In this document: piece after piece, positions 51,771 through 61,028 of the stretch
Numbering within the stretch: position 1 is the stretch's first letter
How the letters are laid out: the number at the start of each line of letters is the position of its first letter
Source of the DNA: an uncultured Bacilli bacterium
Lineage (GTDB): Bacteria; Bacillota_I; Bacilli_A; RF39; UBA660
NCBI GenBank assembly: GCA_947598325.1
Contig: CANQFD010000007.1
Coordinates: 1-64,000, forward strand
Length of the DNA: 64,000 bases
Direction: 5' to 3'
Made by a program: the position numbers and the translations under genes
Notes under the pieces: model-generated
Told to the model about the DNA's origin: nothing
Databases searched by the model: none
Seen by the model: only the letters and a program-made list of their open reading frames with translations

Positions 51771-52520
51771 ATGAAATTTGAGGCAATTGAAAATAAAAAG
51801 GTAGAAATAAAAGTAAATAATAATACTTATCTAAGACATGCGATTAAAACGCATTATGTTCAAATAGGAGAAAGTTATATTGATTTAATTGAAAAGTATG
51901 TTAAAGATATATATGAAAAAGATGATATATTATCAATTAGTGAAAAAGTAATAAGTTTATGTCAAAAAAGAATCGTTTATAAAAAAGATTTAAAAGTTGG
52001 TTTTTTAGCTAAATTTCTATCTAAATTTGCAATGAAAACTGATGCAGGTGTTGGAGTTAGTAATATATATAAAATGCAATTTGCTATAAATATGTGTGGA
52101 AAATTAAAAGTAATTTGGGCTGCTATCTGTAGTGCTGTTGGAAAGTTATTCAAAAAGAAAGGTATTTTTTATAAGATAGTTGGACAAGAAGTCAGTGGAC
52201 TTGATGGATTTTATGGGCATATATTTTCTGATTATGAGGACTTTGGAATAAGAATTCCTGAAAATCCAACAGGTGTTTGTAATGAGATATTCGATAAAAC
52301 TGGTGTAAAGTGTATGATAGTTGATGCTAATGATTTGGATGTTGAAATACTTGGTAAATCAAATAATATATCATTATCTGAAGAAACATTAAAAAAGATT
52401 ATAAAGGATAATCCTGCTGGTCAATCAAAAACATTAACACCTTTTATATTAATACGTATGGAAAAAAAGAAAACTACAAAGAAAAAGAAACAAAGTAACA
52501 AGAAAAAAATATCTGATTAA
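51771..52520 (+). CDS. F420-0:glutamyl ligase-like (CofE) protein
   Basis: 249 residues. KTHYVQIGESYIDLIEKYV, DILSISEKVISLCQKR, KTDAGVGVSNIYKMQFAIN, GLDGFYGHIFSDYEDFGIRIPENPTG and CMIVDANDLDVEILGKSNN follow the CofE-like family. A Lys-rich tail (about 232-249) is added. F420 biosynthesis genes are not otherwise seen, so it likely makes another gamma-glutamyl-type bond or has a different role. Confidence 0.8.
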   Translation: MKFEAIENKKVEIKVNNNTYLRHAIKTHYVQIGESYIDLIEKYVKDIYEKDDILSISEKVISLCQKRIVYKKDLKVGFLAKFLSKFAMKTDAGVGVSNIYKMQFAINMCGKLKVIWAAICSAVGKLFKKKGIFYKIVGQEVSGLDGFYGHIFSDYEDFGIRIPENPTGVCNEIFDKTGVKCMIVDANDLDVEILGKSNNISLSEETLKKIIKDNPAGQSKTLTPFILIRMEKKKTTKKKKQSNKKKISD

Positions 52521-52529
52521 GATATTTTT
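52505..52529. terminator. bidirectional terminator
   Basis: 10-bp stem AAAAATATCT (52505-52514) / AGATATTTTT (52520-52529) at the ends of two convergent genes. Confidence 0.7.
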
Positions 52530-53367
52530 ATTTTTGAGTAATATTTGCTCTACTATAATTTTCTCCACTTTGATTAATTATTTTATTACCTATTAGAAAT
52601 ATTAAAAATATACATAATAATATTATTATAAAATTAAATAAAAATGAAACATATTTATTTTGTTTAGGAATATTTGTAACAACTATATTGTTATCATATT
52701 TAACTTCATTTTGTTTATTTCCTGATATTTCAAATAATATATCCTTATTTATAAGAATACCACAATTTGTACATATTATAGCGTCTTTATCTAGTTTATT
52801 TCCACATTTTGGGCACTTTATATATTCATCTAAATTATTCATATTATTTGATTTATTTATATTATTCATATAATCAATATCATCATCTAATAAAAGAATT
52901 TCTATATCTTCATCTGTATCAATTACCTTTGCTTTAATTGTATTTCCAATAATAGGTTCTGATAATCTAACTTTTATAACTCTATTATTTTTTATATCTT
53001 TTATAAAATTTGATTCTACTTTATTATATATCATTTCATTATTTTTTATTGTTGATTTAAATTTATCATCAATATTTTCATTTTCATAATGAACTGATGC
53101 ATAATTTGGTTTCTGGTTAGGCATATTTTCATTATAATTTGATGAATGAACTAAAAGTAAAATCTTTTTAAATAAAACAATACCAAGACCTATAAATAAA
53201 GATATGAATAAAACAATTAAATATTGATTAAGAGTCTCTTTTACTTGATCTGTCATAACTAAATTTGAATCTAGTTTAAACATTATTGTATATTTTAAAT
53301 ATAAAATTAGAGCTCCTATTGATACACAAAAAGGTATCCAACCTAAATATTTTATATATTTTTTCAT
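52528..53367 (-). CDS. membrane protein with zinc-ribbon domain
   Basis: 279 residues. Two N-terminal membrane helices (about 8-28 and 48-70), a long polar middle, a zinc ribbon at about 185-205 (CPKCGNKLDKDAIICTNCG) and a C-terminal membrane helix (about 243-263). Function unknown. The zinc ribbon faces the same side as the polar loop. Confidence 0.65.
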   Translation of the reverse strand: MKKYIKYLGWIPFCVSIGALILYLKYTIMFKLDSNLVMTDQVKETLNQYLIVLFISLFIGLGIVLFKKILLLVHSSNYNENMPNQKPNYASVHYENENIDDKFKSTIKNNEMIYNKVESNFIKDIKNNRVIKVRLSEPIIGNTIKAKVIDTDEDIEILLLDDDIDYMNNINKSNNMNNLDEYIKCPKCGNKLDKDAIICTNCGILINKDILFEISGNKQNEVKYDNNIVVTNIPKQNKYVSFLFNFIIILLCIFLIFLIGNKIINQSGENYSRANITQK

Positions 53368-53436
53368 AATATCCCCTTCTTCAAATGCTATTTATTATAT
53401 ATAAAACATATAGTTTTGTCAAATTTTTAAATAAAA

Positions 53437-53463
53437 ATATAAGTTCTTAAAAAGAACTTATAT
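53437..53463 (-). terminator. terminator after khpA
   Basis: 12-bp stem ATATAAGTTCTT (53437-53448) / AAGAACTTATAT (53452-53463), followed on the minus strand by TTTTTATTT; it overlaps the khpA stop. Confidence 0.75.
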
Positions 53464-53692
53464 TAATTTTAACTTTTTTATTATCTTTTAAATATGAACT
53501 TGCTTGAACTACTGTTCTAATAGCATTTGCATTTTTTCCTTCTTTTCCAATAACTGAACCAATTTCATTTTCTGGTACTACTACTTCTATAATTATAGAA
53601 TCTTCTTCCCCTTCAAATTGTTTTACTGATATTGAATCAGGATCACTAACAATTGATTTTACAATCATTTCTGTTAATTCAATTAAAGACAT
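53447..53692 (-). CDS. khpA: KH-domain RNA-binding protein KhpA
   Basis: 81 residues with a KH core (VVPENEIGSVIGKEGKNANAIRTVVQ; the GxxG loop is GKEG). It partners KhpB in binding RNA and affects cell division in Firmicutes. It starts two bases after rpsP, the usual rpsP-khpA pair. Confidence 0.93.
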   Translation of the reverse strand: MSLIELTEMIVKSIVSDPDSISVKQFEGEEDSIIIEVVVPENEIGSVIGKEGKNANAIRTVVQASSYLKDNKKVKINISSF

Positions 53693-53694
53693 TA

Positions 53695-53961
53695 TTACTT
53701 ACCTCTTTTTTCTTCATGAAATTTAGTCATTATCCCTACTTTTGATAAAATATTTCTTGCAGTATCAGTTGGTATTGCACCTTCTCTTAAACATTTTAAA
53801 GTTTTTTCCTCATCAATTTTTATTTCATCATTTAATGGATTATAATATCCTAGACTATTTATTACTTTTCCATCTCTTGGGCTTCTAGAATCTGCTGCTA
53901 CTACTCTATAAAAAGGTCTTTTCTTTGCTCCCATTCTTTTTAATCTTATTTTAACAGCCAT
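53695..53961 (-). CDS. rpsP: ribosomal protein S16
   Basis: 88 residues ([53 protein letters not shown]), the full S16 length. Component of the 30S subunit. Strong GGAGG site. Co-transcribed with khpA. Confidence 0.97.
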   Translation of the reverse strand: MAVKIRLKRMGAKKRPFYRVVAADSRSPRDGKVINSLGYYNPLNDEIKIDEEKTLKCLREGAIPTDTARNILSKVGIMTKFHEEKRGK

Positions 53962-54010
53962 AATTTATACCTCCTTCTTCATTTGTACTTATATAATACT
54001 ATAAAAAAAT

Positions 54011-54041
54011 AATAGTGTCAACTGTTTTTGTTGACACTATT
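54011..54041 (-). terminator. cotE terminator
   Basis: 12-bp stem AATAGTGTCAAC (54011-54022) / GTTGACACTATT (54030-54041), followed on the minus strand by ATTTTTTTAT. Confidence 0.8.
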
Positions 54042-54567
54042 GTAAAAATTCTTCATTAACCTCTTCTTCTATTTCATTCATTGTTTCATCTGTTGCAGTA
54101 TCCTCAAATACTTCCCAACTATCTTCATCATCTTCAACCATTATTTTAACCTTTGTATCTCCAACTACTTCTATTCCAAGTTCTTTTTCTATATCAAAAT
54201 CTATTGTATTATCATTTATTTGTACATTTCCACAAGCTGGTTGTTTTAAAGCTCTAACAATTATCTCTGAATCATTAAAATCAACATCTAGTTTTGTTCT
54301 TACATTTATTATTTCATTATATTTTATAGTTTTATTTATAACATTAGTTTTTGTATCATTATCATATGAATACCATAGATTTATATCAAATGACCCGTCA
54401 ACAACAACATCATCGCCTTGAACATATCCCCTAAATTTATGATTTATAATCCAACAACCAAGTATAGTTGTTGGTTTTGTTTCACTTGTTACCGAATATT
54501 TATTCTTAAAATATTTTTTACCTTTACCAATTATAGCTTTTGTTACAATTTCTTTGTAATTAGACAT
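54037..54567 (-). CDS. cotE: CotE-like outer spore coat morphogenetic protein
   Basis: 176 residues. SNYKEIVTKAIIGKGKKYFKN, TTILGCWIINHKFRG, GSFDINLWYSYDNDTKTNV, KYNEIINVRTKLDVDF and EIIVRALKQPACG align closely with Bacillus CotE, and the acidic tail (EDDEDSWEVFEDTA) also matches. CotE directs assembly of the outer coat on the forespore. Monocistronic with a strong terminator. It implies that the lineage sporulates or recently did. Confidence 0.88.
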   Translation of the reverse strand: MSNYKEIVTKAIIGKGKKYFKNKYSVTSETKPTTILGCWIINHKFRGYVQGDDVVVDGSFDINLWYSYDNDTKTNVINKTIKYNEIINVRTKLDVDFNDSEIIVRALKQPACGNVQINDNTIDFDIEKELGIEVVGDTKVKIMVEDDEDSWEVFEDTATDETMNEIEEEVNEEFLQ

Positions 54568-54604
54568 TTTATCACTCCTCTAGTTTAATTTATGATAAAA
54601 AATA

Positions 54605-54633
54605 AAAAAAGTGCCTATAAAGTGCACTTTTTT
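54605..54633 (-). terminator. terminator after the membrane-anchored protein gene
   Basis: 10-bp stem AAAAAAGTGC (54605-54614) / GCACTTTTTT (54624-54633), followed by T residues on the minus strand. Confidence 0.7.
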
Positions 54634-54637
54634 ATTT

Positions 54638-55357
54638 TTATTTTTCAAAAGGTAAATCGATAAGATTATTATTATTAATATTTTTATTAATTATTTGCAT
54701 GTTATATTTTAACTTATATTTATCATTATCCATATTATTTATATTATCAATATTGTATTCAACCATACCTATAATTTTTGTATCAATATCTATATAAACT
54801 TTAACATCTATTTTCTTATCAATATCCTTCTTACTTAAAATATTCTTATCATATATTAAATTATATGCTGAATATGCATCCATCTTAATTAAATATTCAT
54901 AATGTTTTTTGTCATTTATGATTTTTTCACCCATGTACTTAACATAATATATATTTTTCTTTAACTTAGAATAATCAATATTAAAGATTTTATCTATTTT
55001 TTTTACTTTTCTTTCTTTATAATTATTTCCTTCATTTGTGTAATCTATAATTTCTTTATCTTTTATAACATAATATTTCTCTATATTGCTTAACATCTTA
55101 TTATTTTTATATTGTTCATAATTTATATATGTTACACCATTAGATTTTTTCATGTTATATACTATTTTTAAATTTTCATCATTACTTTTAGCATCTAAAT
55201 AAATGTAAGAGTCATAATTAATCTTATTAATATATTCAACAGTATTATTTACATAAGATTTAAACTTTTGTCTTACAAAAATTTTAAACATTAAAAACAA
55301 TACTATTATAATTATAAGAACTATTATTATAATCTTAAATATTTTATTTTTATTCAT
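54638..55357 (-). CDS. membrane-anchored extracytoplasmic protein, unknown function
   Basis: 239 residues. A hydrophobic anchor at 7-27 with no lipobox is followed by a Lys/Asn/Tyr-rich domain (SYIYLDAKSNDENLKIVYNMKK, KKHYEYLIKMDAYSAYNLIYD, KVYIDIDTKIIGMVEYNI). The alternating strands resemble the curved beta-sheet folds of LolA/LppX-type or sigma-factor regulator outer domains. No confident family. It lies 20 nt downstream of frr. Confidence 0.55.
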   Translation of the reverse strand: MNKNKIFKIIIIVLIIIIVLFLMFKIFVRQKFKSYVNNTVEYINKINYDSYIYLDAKSNDENLKIVYNMKKSNGVTYINYEQYKNNKMLSNIEKYYVIKDKEIIDYTNEGNNYKERKVKKIDKIFNIDYSKLKKNIYYVKYMGEKIINDKKHYEYLIKMDAYSAYNLIYDKNILSKKDIDKKIDVKVYIDIDTKIIGMVEYNIDNINNMDNDKYKLKYNMQIINKNINNNNLIDLPFEK

Positions 55358-55377
55358 AATATTACTATAGGAATATA

Positions 55378-55926
55378 TTATATTGTCATTAATTCCTTTT
55401 CTTTTTCCTCTAACCTTTCATCAACTTTTTTATTAAAACAATTAATTAGTTCTTGAACTTTATTTATACTACTTTTTTCCTCATCTTCATTAATTTCTAA
55501 TTTTTTTATCGCATTATTTGATTCTTGTCTTATATTTCTAAGGTTTATCTTTGCTTCTTCCGCGATTGTTTTTGCTTGCTTAACAAATTCTTTTCTTCTT
55601 TCCTCTGTAAGTTCTGGAATTGATATAAATATTAAATCTCCTGTATTATTTGGTGTAAGACCTAAATTTGCTTCATAAATAGCTTTCTCTATTTCACTTA
55701 AATATGTTTTATCAAAGGCCTTAATTTGAAGTTTTCTTGCTTCTGGAACAGAAATAGTTGCGAGTTGATTAAGTGGTGTTAAAGAACCATAATAATCTAC
55801 TTTAACACTATCAAGCATTGAAGGGTTTGCTCTTCCTGCCCTAATATTTCTTAACCTATTATCTAAATTTTCTAATGCTTTTTCCATTTTACTTTCTGTT
55901 TCTAATAAAATTTCATCTTTTTCCAT
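55378..55926 (-). CDS. frr: ribosome recycling factor
   Basis: 182 residues from ATG 55926 (MEKDEILLETESKMEKALEN). IRAGRANPSMLDSVKVDYYG, TPLNQLATISVPEAR, IPELTEERRKEFVKQAK and NIRQESNNAIKKLE are signatures. It splits post-termination ribosomes with EF-G. In most Firmicutes pyrH lies between tsf and frr; here a thioredoxin-like gene takes that place. Confidence 0.96.
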   Translation of the reverse strand: MEKDEILLETESKMEKALENLDNRLRNIRAGRANPSMLDSVKVDYYGSLTPLNQLATISVPEARKLQIKAFDKTYLSEIEKAIYEANLGLTPNNTGDLIFISIPELTEERRKEFVKQAKTIAEEAKINLRNIRQESNNAIKKLEINEDEEKSSINKVQELINCFNKKVDERLEEKEKELMTI

Positions 55927-55990
55927 TTTCATCTTCCTCTCTAGTTAATTTTACTATATATAATATTATTATTCAATATATTTATTTATA

Positions 55991-56608
55991 TTAACAGCCT
56001 GAATCACATTTATTTGGATATACTTTTTCCATTTTGCTATTTAGTACATTTATTATATCATTTTCTTGGCTCTTCGTTAAATCTTCTAAATACATTTTTT
56101 TATTACCATCTTTATCTATTTTTTCTTTTAATACATGACCTTCATATGTTCCACTATGATATGAAACAATATTTCCTTTATTTATAAATAATACAAGTGG
56201 TACTCTTATTATATTATCTTTAACAATATCTGATCCTATTAAATCAACTAATTGTTTATATTCTTCTTTATTAATAGGATTATCATTTTTATCTGGCCTC
56301 ATTTTATAAAAATCTTCTATATAATAAATACTATCTACTCCACTTGCCTTTGCAGATTTATTTAAAAGAGGAACTAATTGTTTACACCAAGGACAATCAG
56401 GATAACCCAAATACAATATTCCTGTTTTATTTTTTACTAATTTAACTGCATCTTCTGCACTAATTTTTTTAAATACATTATCTTTTGGAACATTACTATA
56501 TTTTTTTGAAAACTGTCTAGATCCATCATCTTTAATTAAAAATATCACTAAAAAAATAACAATAAGTATTACTATTAACAATATTATATATTTTAAATAT
56601 TTTTTCAT
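55991..56608 (-). CDS. membrane-anchored thioredoxin-like protein (CPWC)
   Basis: 205 residues from ATG 56608, five nt after GGGAAGTG. Membrane anchor at 5-25. A thioredoxin-like domain begins with ILYLGYPDCPWCKQLVPLLN (active-site Cys72 and Cys75) and IIRVPLVLFINKG as the cis-Pro strand. It ends with two more cysteines (KCDSGC). It is probably an extracytoplasmic thiol-disulfide oxidoreductase. Confidence 0.75.
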   Translation of the reverse strand: MKKYLKYIILLIVILIVIFLVIFLIKDDGSRQFSKKYSNVPKDNVFKKISAEDAVKLVKNKTGILYLGYPDCPWCKQLVPLLNKSAKASGVDSIYYIEDFYKMRPDKNDNPINKEEYKQLVDLIGSDIVKDNIIRVPLVLFINKGNIVSYHSGTYEGHVLKEKIDKDGNKKMYLEDLTKSQENDIINVLNSKMEKVYPNKCDSGC

Positions 56609-56667
56609 TATAACACTTCCCATTTTCATTTTTATTATATCATGTATAATTTAATTTCTAATAAAAA

Positions 56668-56690
56668 AAAGTTACCTATACAGTAACTTT
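56668..56690 (-). terminator. rpsB-tsf operon terminator
   Basis: 8-bp stem AAAGTTAC (56668-56675) / GTAACTTT (56683-56690) followed on the minus strand by eight T, directly after the tsf stop. Confidence 0.8.
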
Positions 56691-56695
56691 ACATG

Positions 56696-57562
56696 TTATT
56701 TAATTTGACTCATAACTTCGTCTCTAAAGTTTTCTTCTTTTTTCTCTATACCTTCACCAACAGCATATCTAATCATAGATTCAATTGAACAATTTTTTGA
56801 TTTAACGAACTCTCCTACAGTTTGGTCTGAATTTTTTACAAATTCTTGTTCTTCTAAACATATTTCTTTGTAGAATTTATTTATTCTTCCCTTAACCATT
56901 TTATCTGCTATATCAGCTGGTTTTCCTTCATTAATTGCTTGTTCTTTTAAAATAGCTGTTTCTTTTTCTATTTCAGATGATGGAACTTCTTCTCTTCTAA
57001 CATATAATGGATTCATAGCAGCAGAATGCATTGCTACATCTCTTGCTACATCTTCTTCTTTTCCATTTATTAAAACTAAAGATGAAATTTTTCCACCCAT
57101 ATGAATATATTTTCCAAATGTTTGAGAATCATTTTTTGTTATACGATTAAATCTTCTAAAACTTATTTTTTCACCAATAGTTGCAGTTAAACTAACAATA
57201 GTATCATTTAAAGTTCCTTCACTTGTTTTTAAATTCATTGCATCTTCCATTGTATTTATATCATTTTCTGCAACTAAATCAGCTATCATGTTAACTAAAT
57301 TAACAAATTTTTCATTCTTTGCAACAAAATCTGTTTCACAATTTACTTCTACTATAGATGCAAAATTACCTTTTATTGCTATTGTTGATAATCCTTCAGC
57401 TGCTATTCTATTAGCTTTTTTTGCTGCTTTACTAATACCTTTTTCTCTTAAATAATCCATAGCTTTTTCAAGATCACCATTAGTTGCTTCTAGTGCTTTT
57501 TTGCAATCCATAAGTCCTGCTGATGACATATCTCTTAGCTCTTTAATTAAATTTGTATCCAT
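56696..57562 (-). CDS. tsf: elongation factor Ts
   Basis: 288 residues. LIKELRDMSSAGLMDCKKALE, DLEKAMDYLREKGISKAAKK, IVEVNCETDFVAKNEKFV, MHSAAMNPLYVRREEVPSSE and GRINKFYKEICLEEQEFVKN are diagnostic. Guanine exchange factor of EF-Tu. Follows rpsB by 20 nt and ends in a strong terminator. Confidence 0.97.
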   Translation of the reverse strand: MDTNLIKELRDMSSAGLMDCKKALEATNGDLEKAMDYLREKGISKAAKKANRIAAEGLSTIAIKGNFASIVEVNCETDFVAKNEKFVNLVNMIADLVAENDINTMEDAMNLKTSEGTLNDTIVSLTATIGEKISFRRFNRITKNDSQTFGKYIHMGGKISSLVLINGKEEDVARDVAMHSAAMNPLYVRREEVPSSEIEKETAILKEQAINEGKPADIADKMVKGRINKFYKEICLEEQEFVKNSDQTVGEFVKSKNCSIESMIRYAVGEGIEKKEENFRDEVMSQIK

Positions 57563-57582
57563 TTTTATTCCTCCTTACAATA

Positions 57583-58575
57583 TTATTTATTTAAAACTTC
57601 TATAAGTTCACTTTTCTTAAGTTTACTATAACCTTCAATACCTTTTTTCTTTGCTAATTCTTTAAGTTCTACAACTGTCTTTTTAGAAAGATCTTCTTTT
57701 TCATTTGAAGTTGTTTCTACTTTTTCTTTTTTTGTTTCTTTCTTAACTTCTTTCTTTTCTTCTTTTACTTTTTTTGTAGTTTTAGGTTTTTCATCTGTTT
57801 TTTCTTCTTTTTTAACTTCCTTCTTTGTTTCAGTTTTTTCTTCTTTAGAAGTACTTTTTACTTTATCTTCATCAGTTAAGAAATCCATCATTTCTCTATC
57901 TGTATTCTCATTTATTGCATTTGCAAGAACACCTAATATTATCTTAACAGCTCTAACTGCATCATCATTAGCAGGTATTACATAATCAACTAAATCTGGA
58001 TCACAATTAGTATCAACGATACCAAATACTGGTATACCAAGTTTTCTTGCTTCTTTTATTGCAATATATTCCTTTTTTGGATCTACAATAATCATTGCAT
58101 CTGGTATTTTTTTCATATTTCTAATACCGCAAAAATAAGAATTTAATTTATCATATTCCTTTTTTATTTTAATTACTTCTTTTTTTGGAAGTAAATCAAA
58201 TGTACCATTTGCTTCCATTTTTTCAACTTGATCTAGATAATTAATTCTTCTTCTAATTGTTCTAAAATTAGTTAAAGTTCCTCCAAGCCATCTTTCGGTA
58301 ACATAGTAACTATCTGATCTTATTGCTTCTTCTTTTGAAGCATCTTGTGCTTGTTTTTTTGTACCAACAAAAATAACCTTTCCACCATTTGATGCTATTT
58401 CCTTTAATGCATTATATGCTTCCTCTATCTTTTTTACTGTTTTTTGTAAATCTATAATATAGATTCCCTCTCTAGCTGTAAAGATGTATTCCTTCATTTT
58501 TGGATTCCATCTTTTTGTTTGATGTCCAAAGTGAACACCAGCTTCTAATAAATATCCCATTGAAACTACTGACAT
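57583..58575 (-). CDS. rpsB: ribosomal protein S2 with long basic/SAP-like C-terminal extension
   Basis: 330 residues. Residues 1-235 are a normal S2 ([90 protein letters not shown]). Residues about 240-295 are Lys/Glu-rich. Residues 296-330 ([36 protein letters not shown]) form a SAP/Rho-N-like helix pair that could bind nucleic acid. Such extensions occur in some low-GC lineages; their role is unknown. Confidence 0.95.
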   Translation of the reverse strand: MSVVSMGYLLEAGVHFGHQTKRWNPKMKEYIFTAREGIYIIDLQKTVKKIEEAYNALKEIASNGGKVIFVGTKKQAQDASKEEAIRSDSYYVTERWLGGTLTNFRTIRRRINYLDQVEKMEANGTFDLLPKKEVIKIKKEYDKLNSYFCGIRNMKKIPDAMIIVDPKKEYIAIKEARKLGIPVFGIVDTNCDPDLVDYVIPANDDAVRAVKIILGVLANAINENTDREMMDFLTDEDKVKSTSKEEKTETKKEVKKEEKTDEKPKTTKKVKEEKKEVKKETKKEKVETTSNEKEDLSKKTVVELKELAKKKGIEGYSKLKKSELIEVLNK

Positions 58576-58712
58576 ATCTTATATTCCTCCTTTTGTTTTT
58601 TCTTCCAAATATCTCTTTTTTACTCCCCACCATATGGCACTAGGTTTGTAAATCAATATTTGTGTTTTTTAAAAGCCAAAGCTATTATAACATATGATTT
58701 TTTTAAAGTAAA
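58576..58712 (-). promoter_or_regulatory. rpsB promoter and probable autoregulatory leader
   Basis: TTTACT (58712-58707), 17 nt, TATAAT (58689-58684), then a leader of about 100 nt. The leader contains the palindrome CCATATGG and the GC-richer motif CCTAGTGCCATATGGTGGGG before AGGAGG. A leader of this length before rpsB suggests feedback by S2; no exact family is assigned. Confidence 0.6.
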
Positions 58713-58760
58713 TGGCTTTCACCTTATATTATATAGATTTTTACGTATTTTAGACTAAAA

Positions 58761-58779
58761 AAGAACTAATTTAGTTCTT
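58761..58779 (-). terminator. priA terminator
   Basis: AAGAACTAA/TTAGTTCTT stem (58779-58761) followed on the minus strand by TTTTTTAG. Confidence 0.75.
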
Positions 58780-58793
58780 ATAGTCTCTATCTT

Positions 58794-60962
58794 TTATAAA
58801 CTAATTGGATTAATATCTATATCTAAGTTTATTTTTGAATTATTTTCTGTAATTATTATTAGATTATTTAATAATTCTTGGATTTTTTCTTTATTTCTAA
58901 ACTTAATAATTATTTGAAAATAATAAATATTATTTATTCTAGATACATTTGAAACTGATGGTCCAAGTACTATCATATCTTCTGATTTATTTTTTTTTGC
59001 ATAATCACTTATTTTTTTTGATTCATTAAGTGAAATATTAAATTCTTTGCCACTTATTTTAAGTAGTGCTATAAAAAAGTATGGTGGATATTTTAAATTT
59101 TTTCTTATTTTTATTTCTTCATTATAAAATCCAATATAATCATGATTTTTAGCATAATTTATACTATAATTATCAGGATTAAAGGTTTGAATTATTACCT
59201 TTCCTTCCAAATTTGATCTTCCTGCCCTCCCTGATGTTTGACTAATTAATTGAAATGTCTTTTCTGCTGATCTAAAATCAGGTAAATTAAGTATTGTATC
59301 TGCATTTATTACTCCAACTAATGTAACAAGTGGAAAATCAAGACCTTTTGATATCATTTGTGTACCAATAAGTATATCAGCTTTATGACTCATAAATAGA
59401 TTTATTATTTTTTCATGTGAACCTTTTTTACTAGTAGTATCTATATCCATTCTAAGTATTCTAGAATTTGGAAATATCTTTTTTATTTCTTCTTCTACTC
59501 TCTCAGTTCCTATTCCAAAACTTTTAAGTTCCCCTTGTTTACAAAATGGACATTTATCTACTTTATTTTGGGCATAACCACAATAATGACATCTATTCAT
59601 ACCACTTGTTTTATGATAAGTTAGTGTAATATCACAATTTGGACATTTTAATACCTCACCACAATTACTACACATTAGATAGCTAGAATACCCTCTTTTA
59701 TTTAAAAGTAACATTATTTGTTCTTTTTTTTCTAATCTATCATTTATATTTTCTAATAATTCTCTTGAAAAAATACTATTTCCGCATTTTATTTCTTCCT
59801 TCATGTCAATAATTTTCACTTTTGGAAGTTTAGCTTCATTCGCCCTTTTTCCAAGTTCTACAAGTTCATAATAACCTTTTTTACTTCTTGCATAAGATTC
59901 TATGCTAGGGGTTGCACTTCCAAGTATTACTTTTGCATTATGATATTTACATCTTTTAATTGCAACATCAATTGCATTATACTTTGGATTATGATCTTGT
60001 TTATATGTTGTTGAATGCTCTTCATCGATTATTATTATTCCAATATTTTTAAAAGGTGCGAATACTGCACTTCTAGCACCTATTACAATTGATACTTCTC
60101 CTTTTAATATTTTTCTATATTCGTCATATCTCTCTGCATTAGATAAACCACTATGTAAAATTGCAATTTTGTTTGAAAAATGATTTTTAAATCTACTTAT
60201 AATTTGAGGTGTTAAACTTATTTCTGGTACTAGTAAAATTGCTTGTTTATTATTTTGTATAACTTCATTAATTAAATGCATGTATATTTCAGTTTTACCT
60301 GATCCAGTTATTCCATTTAATAAAATAACGTCTTTTTCACTATTTTTTATTTTATTTAATGCTTCAGTTTGATAAGGATTAAGTTTTCTTAATTCTTCAC
60401 ATTCATTTTTATCATATATTCTATATACTTCCTCTTTTTCTTCTTTTATAATATTTTTTGACAATAAAGATCTTACTACATATGATTCATATTTATTTTT
60501 TAATTCTTTATTTTTATTAAGTAAATCAGTAATTAACTCTTTTTGTTTAACACTTTTTGTTTTACTTAAATAATTTTTTGATAAAGTTTTATCAGTTAAT
60601 GATATAAAAGTTACTACCTTTGGTTTGATATTTGTTTTAATAGAAGCTTTATATGCTTTAGGAAGCATAGATTGATATACAGAAATTAAATTACATAAAT
60701 TTTCTTTAGCAATCATTTTTCCAAGATTTAAAAGTTCTTTATTTAAAATAGGTTCTTCATCTATAATAGATATTATTTCCCTTAGTTCATAATCACTTTT
60801 TTCTTTTATTTCTATAATAAATCCTTCCAATTTTTGTTTTCCAAAAGGAACTAATACTCTCTTACCTATTTCAATTTTATCTATCATTACAGATGGTACT
60901 ATATAATCAAACGTTTTCTCTTTTTGTTTAAATTTTATTTCAACTAAAACACTGATAATCAT
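58794..60962 (-). CDS. priA: primosomal protein N' (PriA helicase)
   Basis: 722 residues. DNA-binding N-terminal domain (about 1-180); helicase with Walker A GITGSGKTEIY near 213, DEEH near 305 and SGRAGRSNLEGKVI near 580. Zinc-binding cysteines lie at about 430-470 (CSNCGEVLKCPNCDITLTYH, CHYCG, CPFC). It restarts stalled replication forks by reloading the helicase. The start is right after a GGAGG. Confidence 0.96.
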   Translation of the reverse strand: MIISVLVEIKFKQKEKTFDYIVPSVMIDKIEIGKRVLVPFGKQKLEGFIIEIKEKSDYELREIISIIDEEPILNKELLNLGKMIAKENLCNLISVYQSMLPKAYKASIKTNIKPKVVTFISLTDKTLSKNYLSKTKSVKQKELITDLLNKNKELKNKYESYVVRSLLSKNIIKEEKEEVYRIYDKNECEELRKLNPYQTEALNKIKNSEKDVILLNGITGSGKTEIYMHLINEVIQNNKQAILLVPEISLTPQIISRFKNHFSNKIAILHSGLSNAERYDEYRKILKGEVSIVIGARSAVFAPFKNIGIIIIDEEHSTTYKQDHNPKYNAIDVAIKRCKYHNAKVILGSATPSIESYARSKKGYYELVELGKRANEAKLPKVKIIDMKEEIKCGNSIFSRELLENINDRLEKKEQIMLLLNKRGYSSYLMCSNCGEVLKCPNCDITLTYHKTSGMNRCHYCGYAQNKVDKCPFCKQGELKSFGIGTERVEEEIKKIFPNSRILRMDIDTTSKKGSHEKIINLFMSHKADILIGTQMISKGLDFPLVTLVGVINADTILNLPDFRSAEKTFQLISQTSGRAGRSNLEGKVIIQTFNPDNYSINYAKNHDYIGFYNEEIKIRKNLKYPPYFFIALLKISGKEFNISLNESKKISDYAKKNKSEDMIVLGPSVSNVSRINNIYYFQIIIKFRNKEKIQELLNNLIIITENNSKINLDIDINPISL

Positions 60963-61028
60963 ATTATACCTCCATAATTTTTTTCTCTTTATAAAATAAT
61001 TATACCACTAAAAAAAGATAAACCAAAA

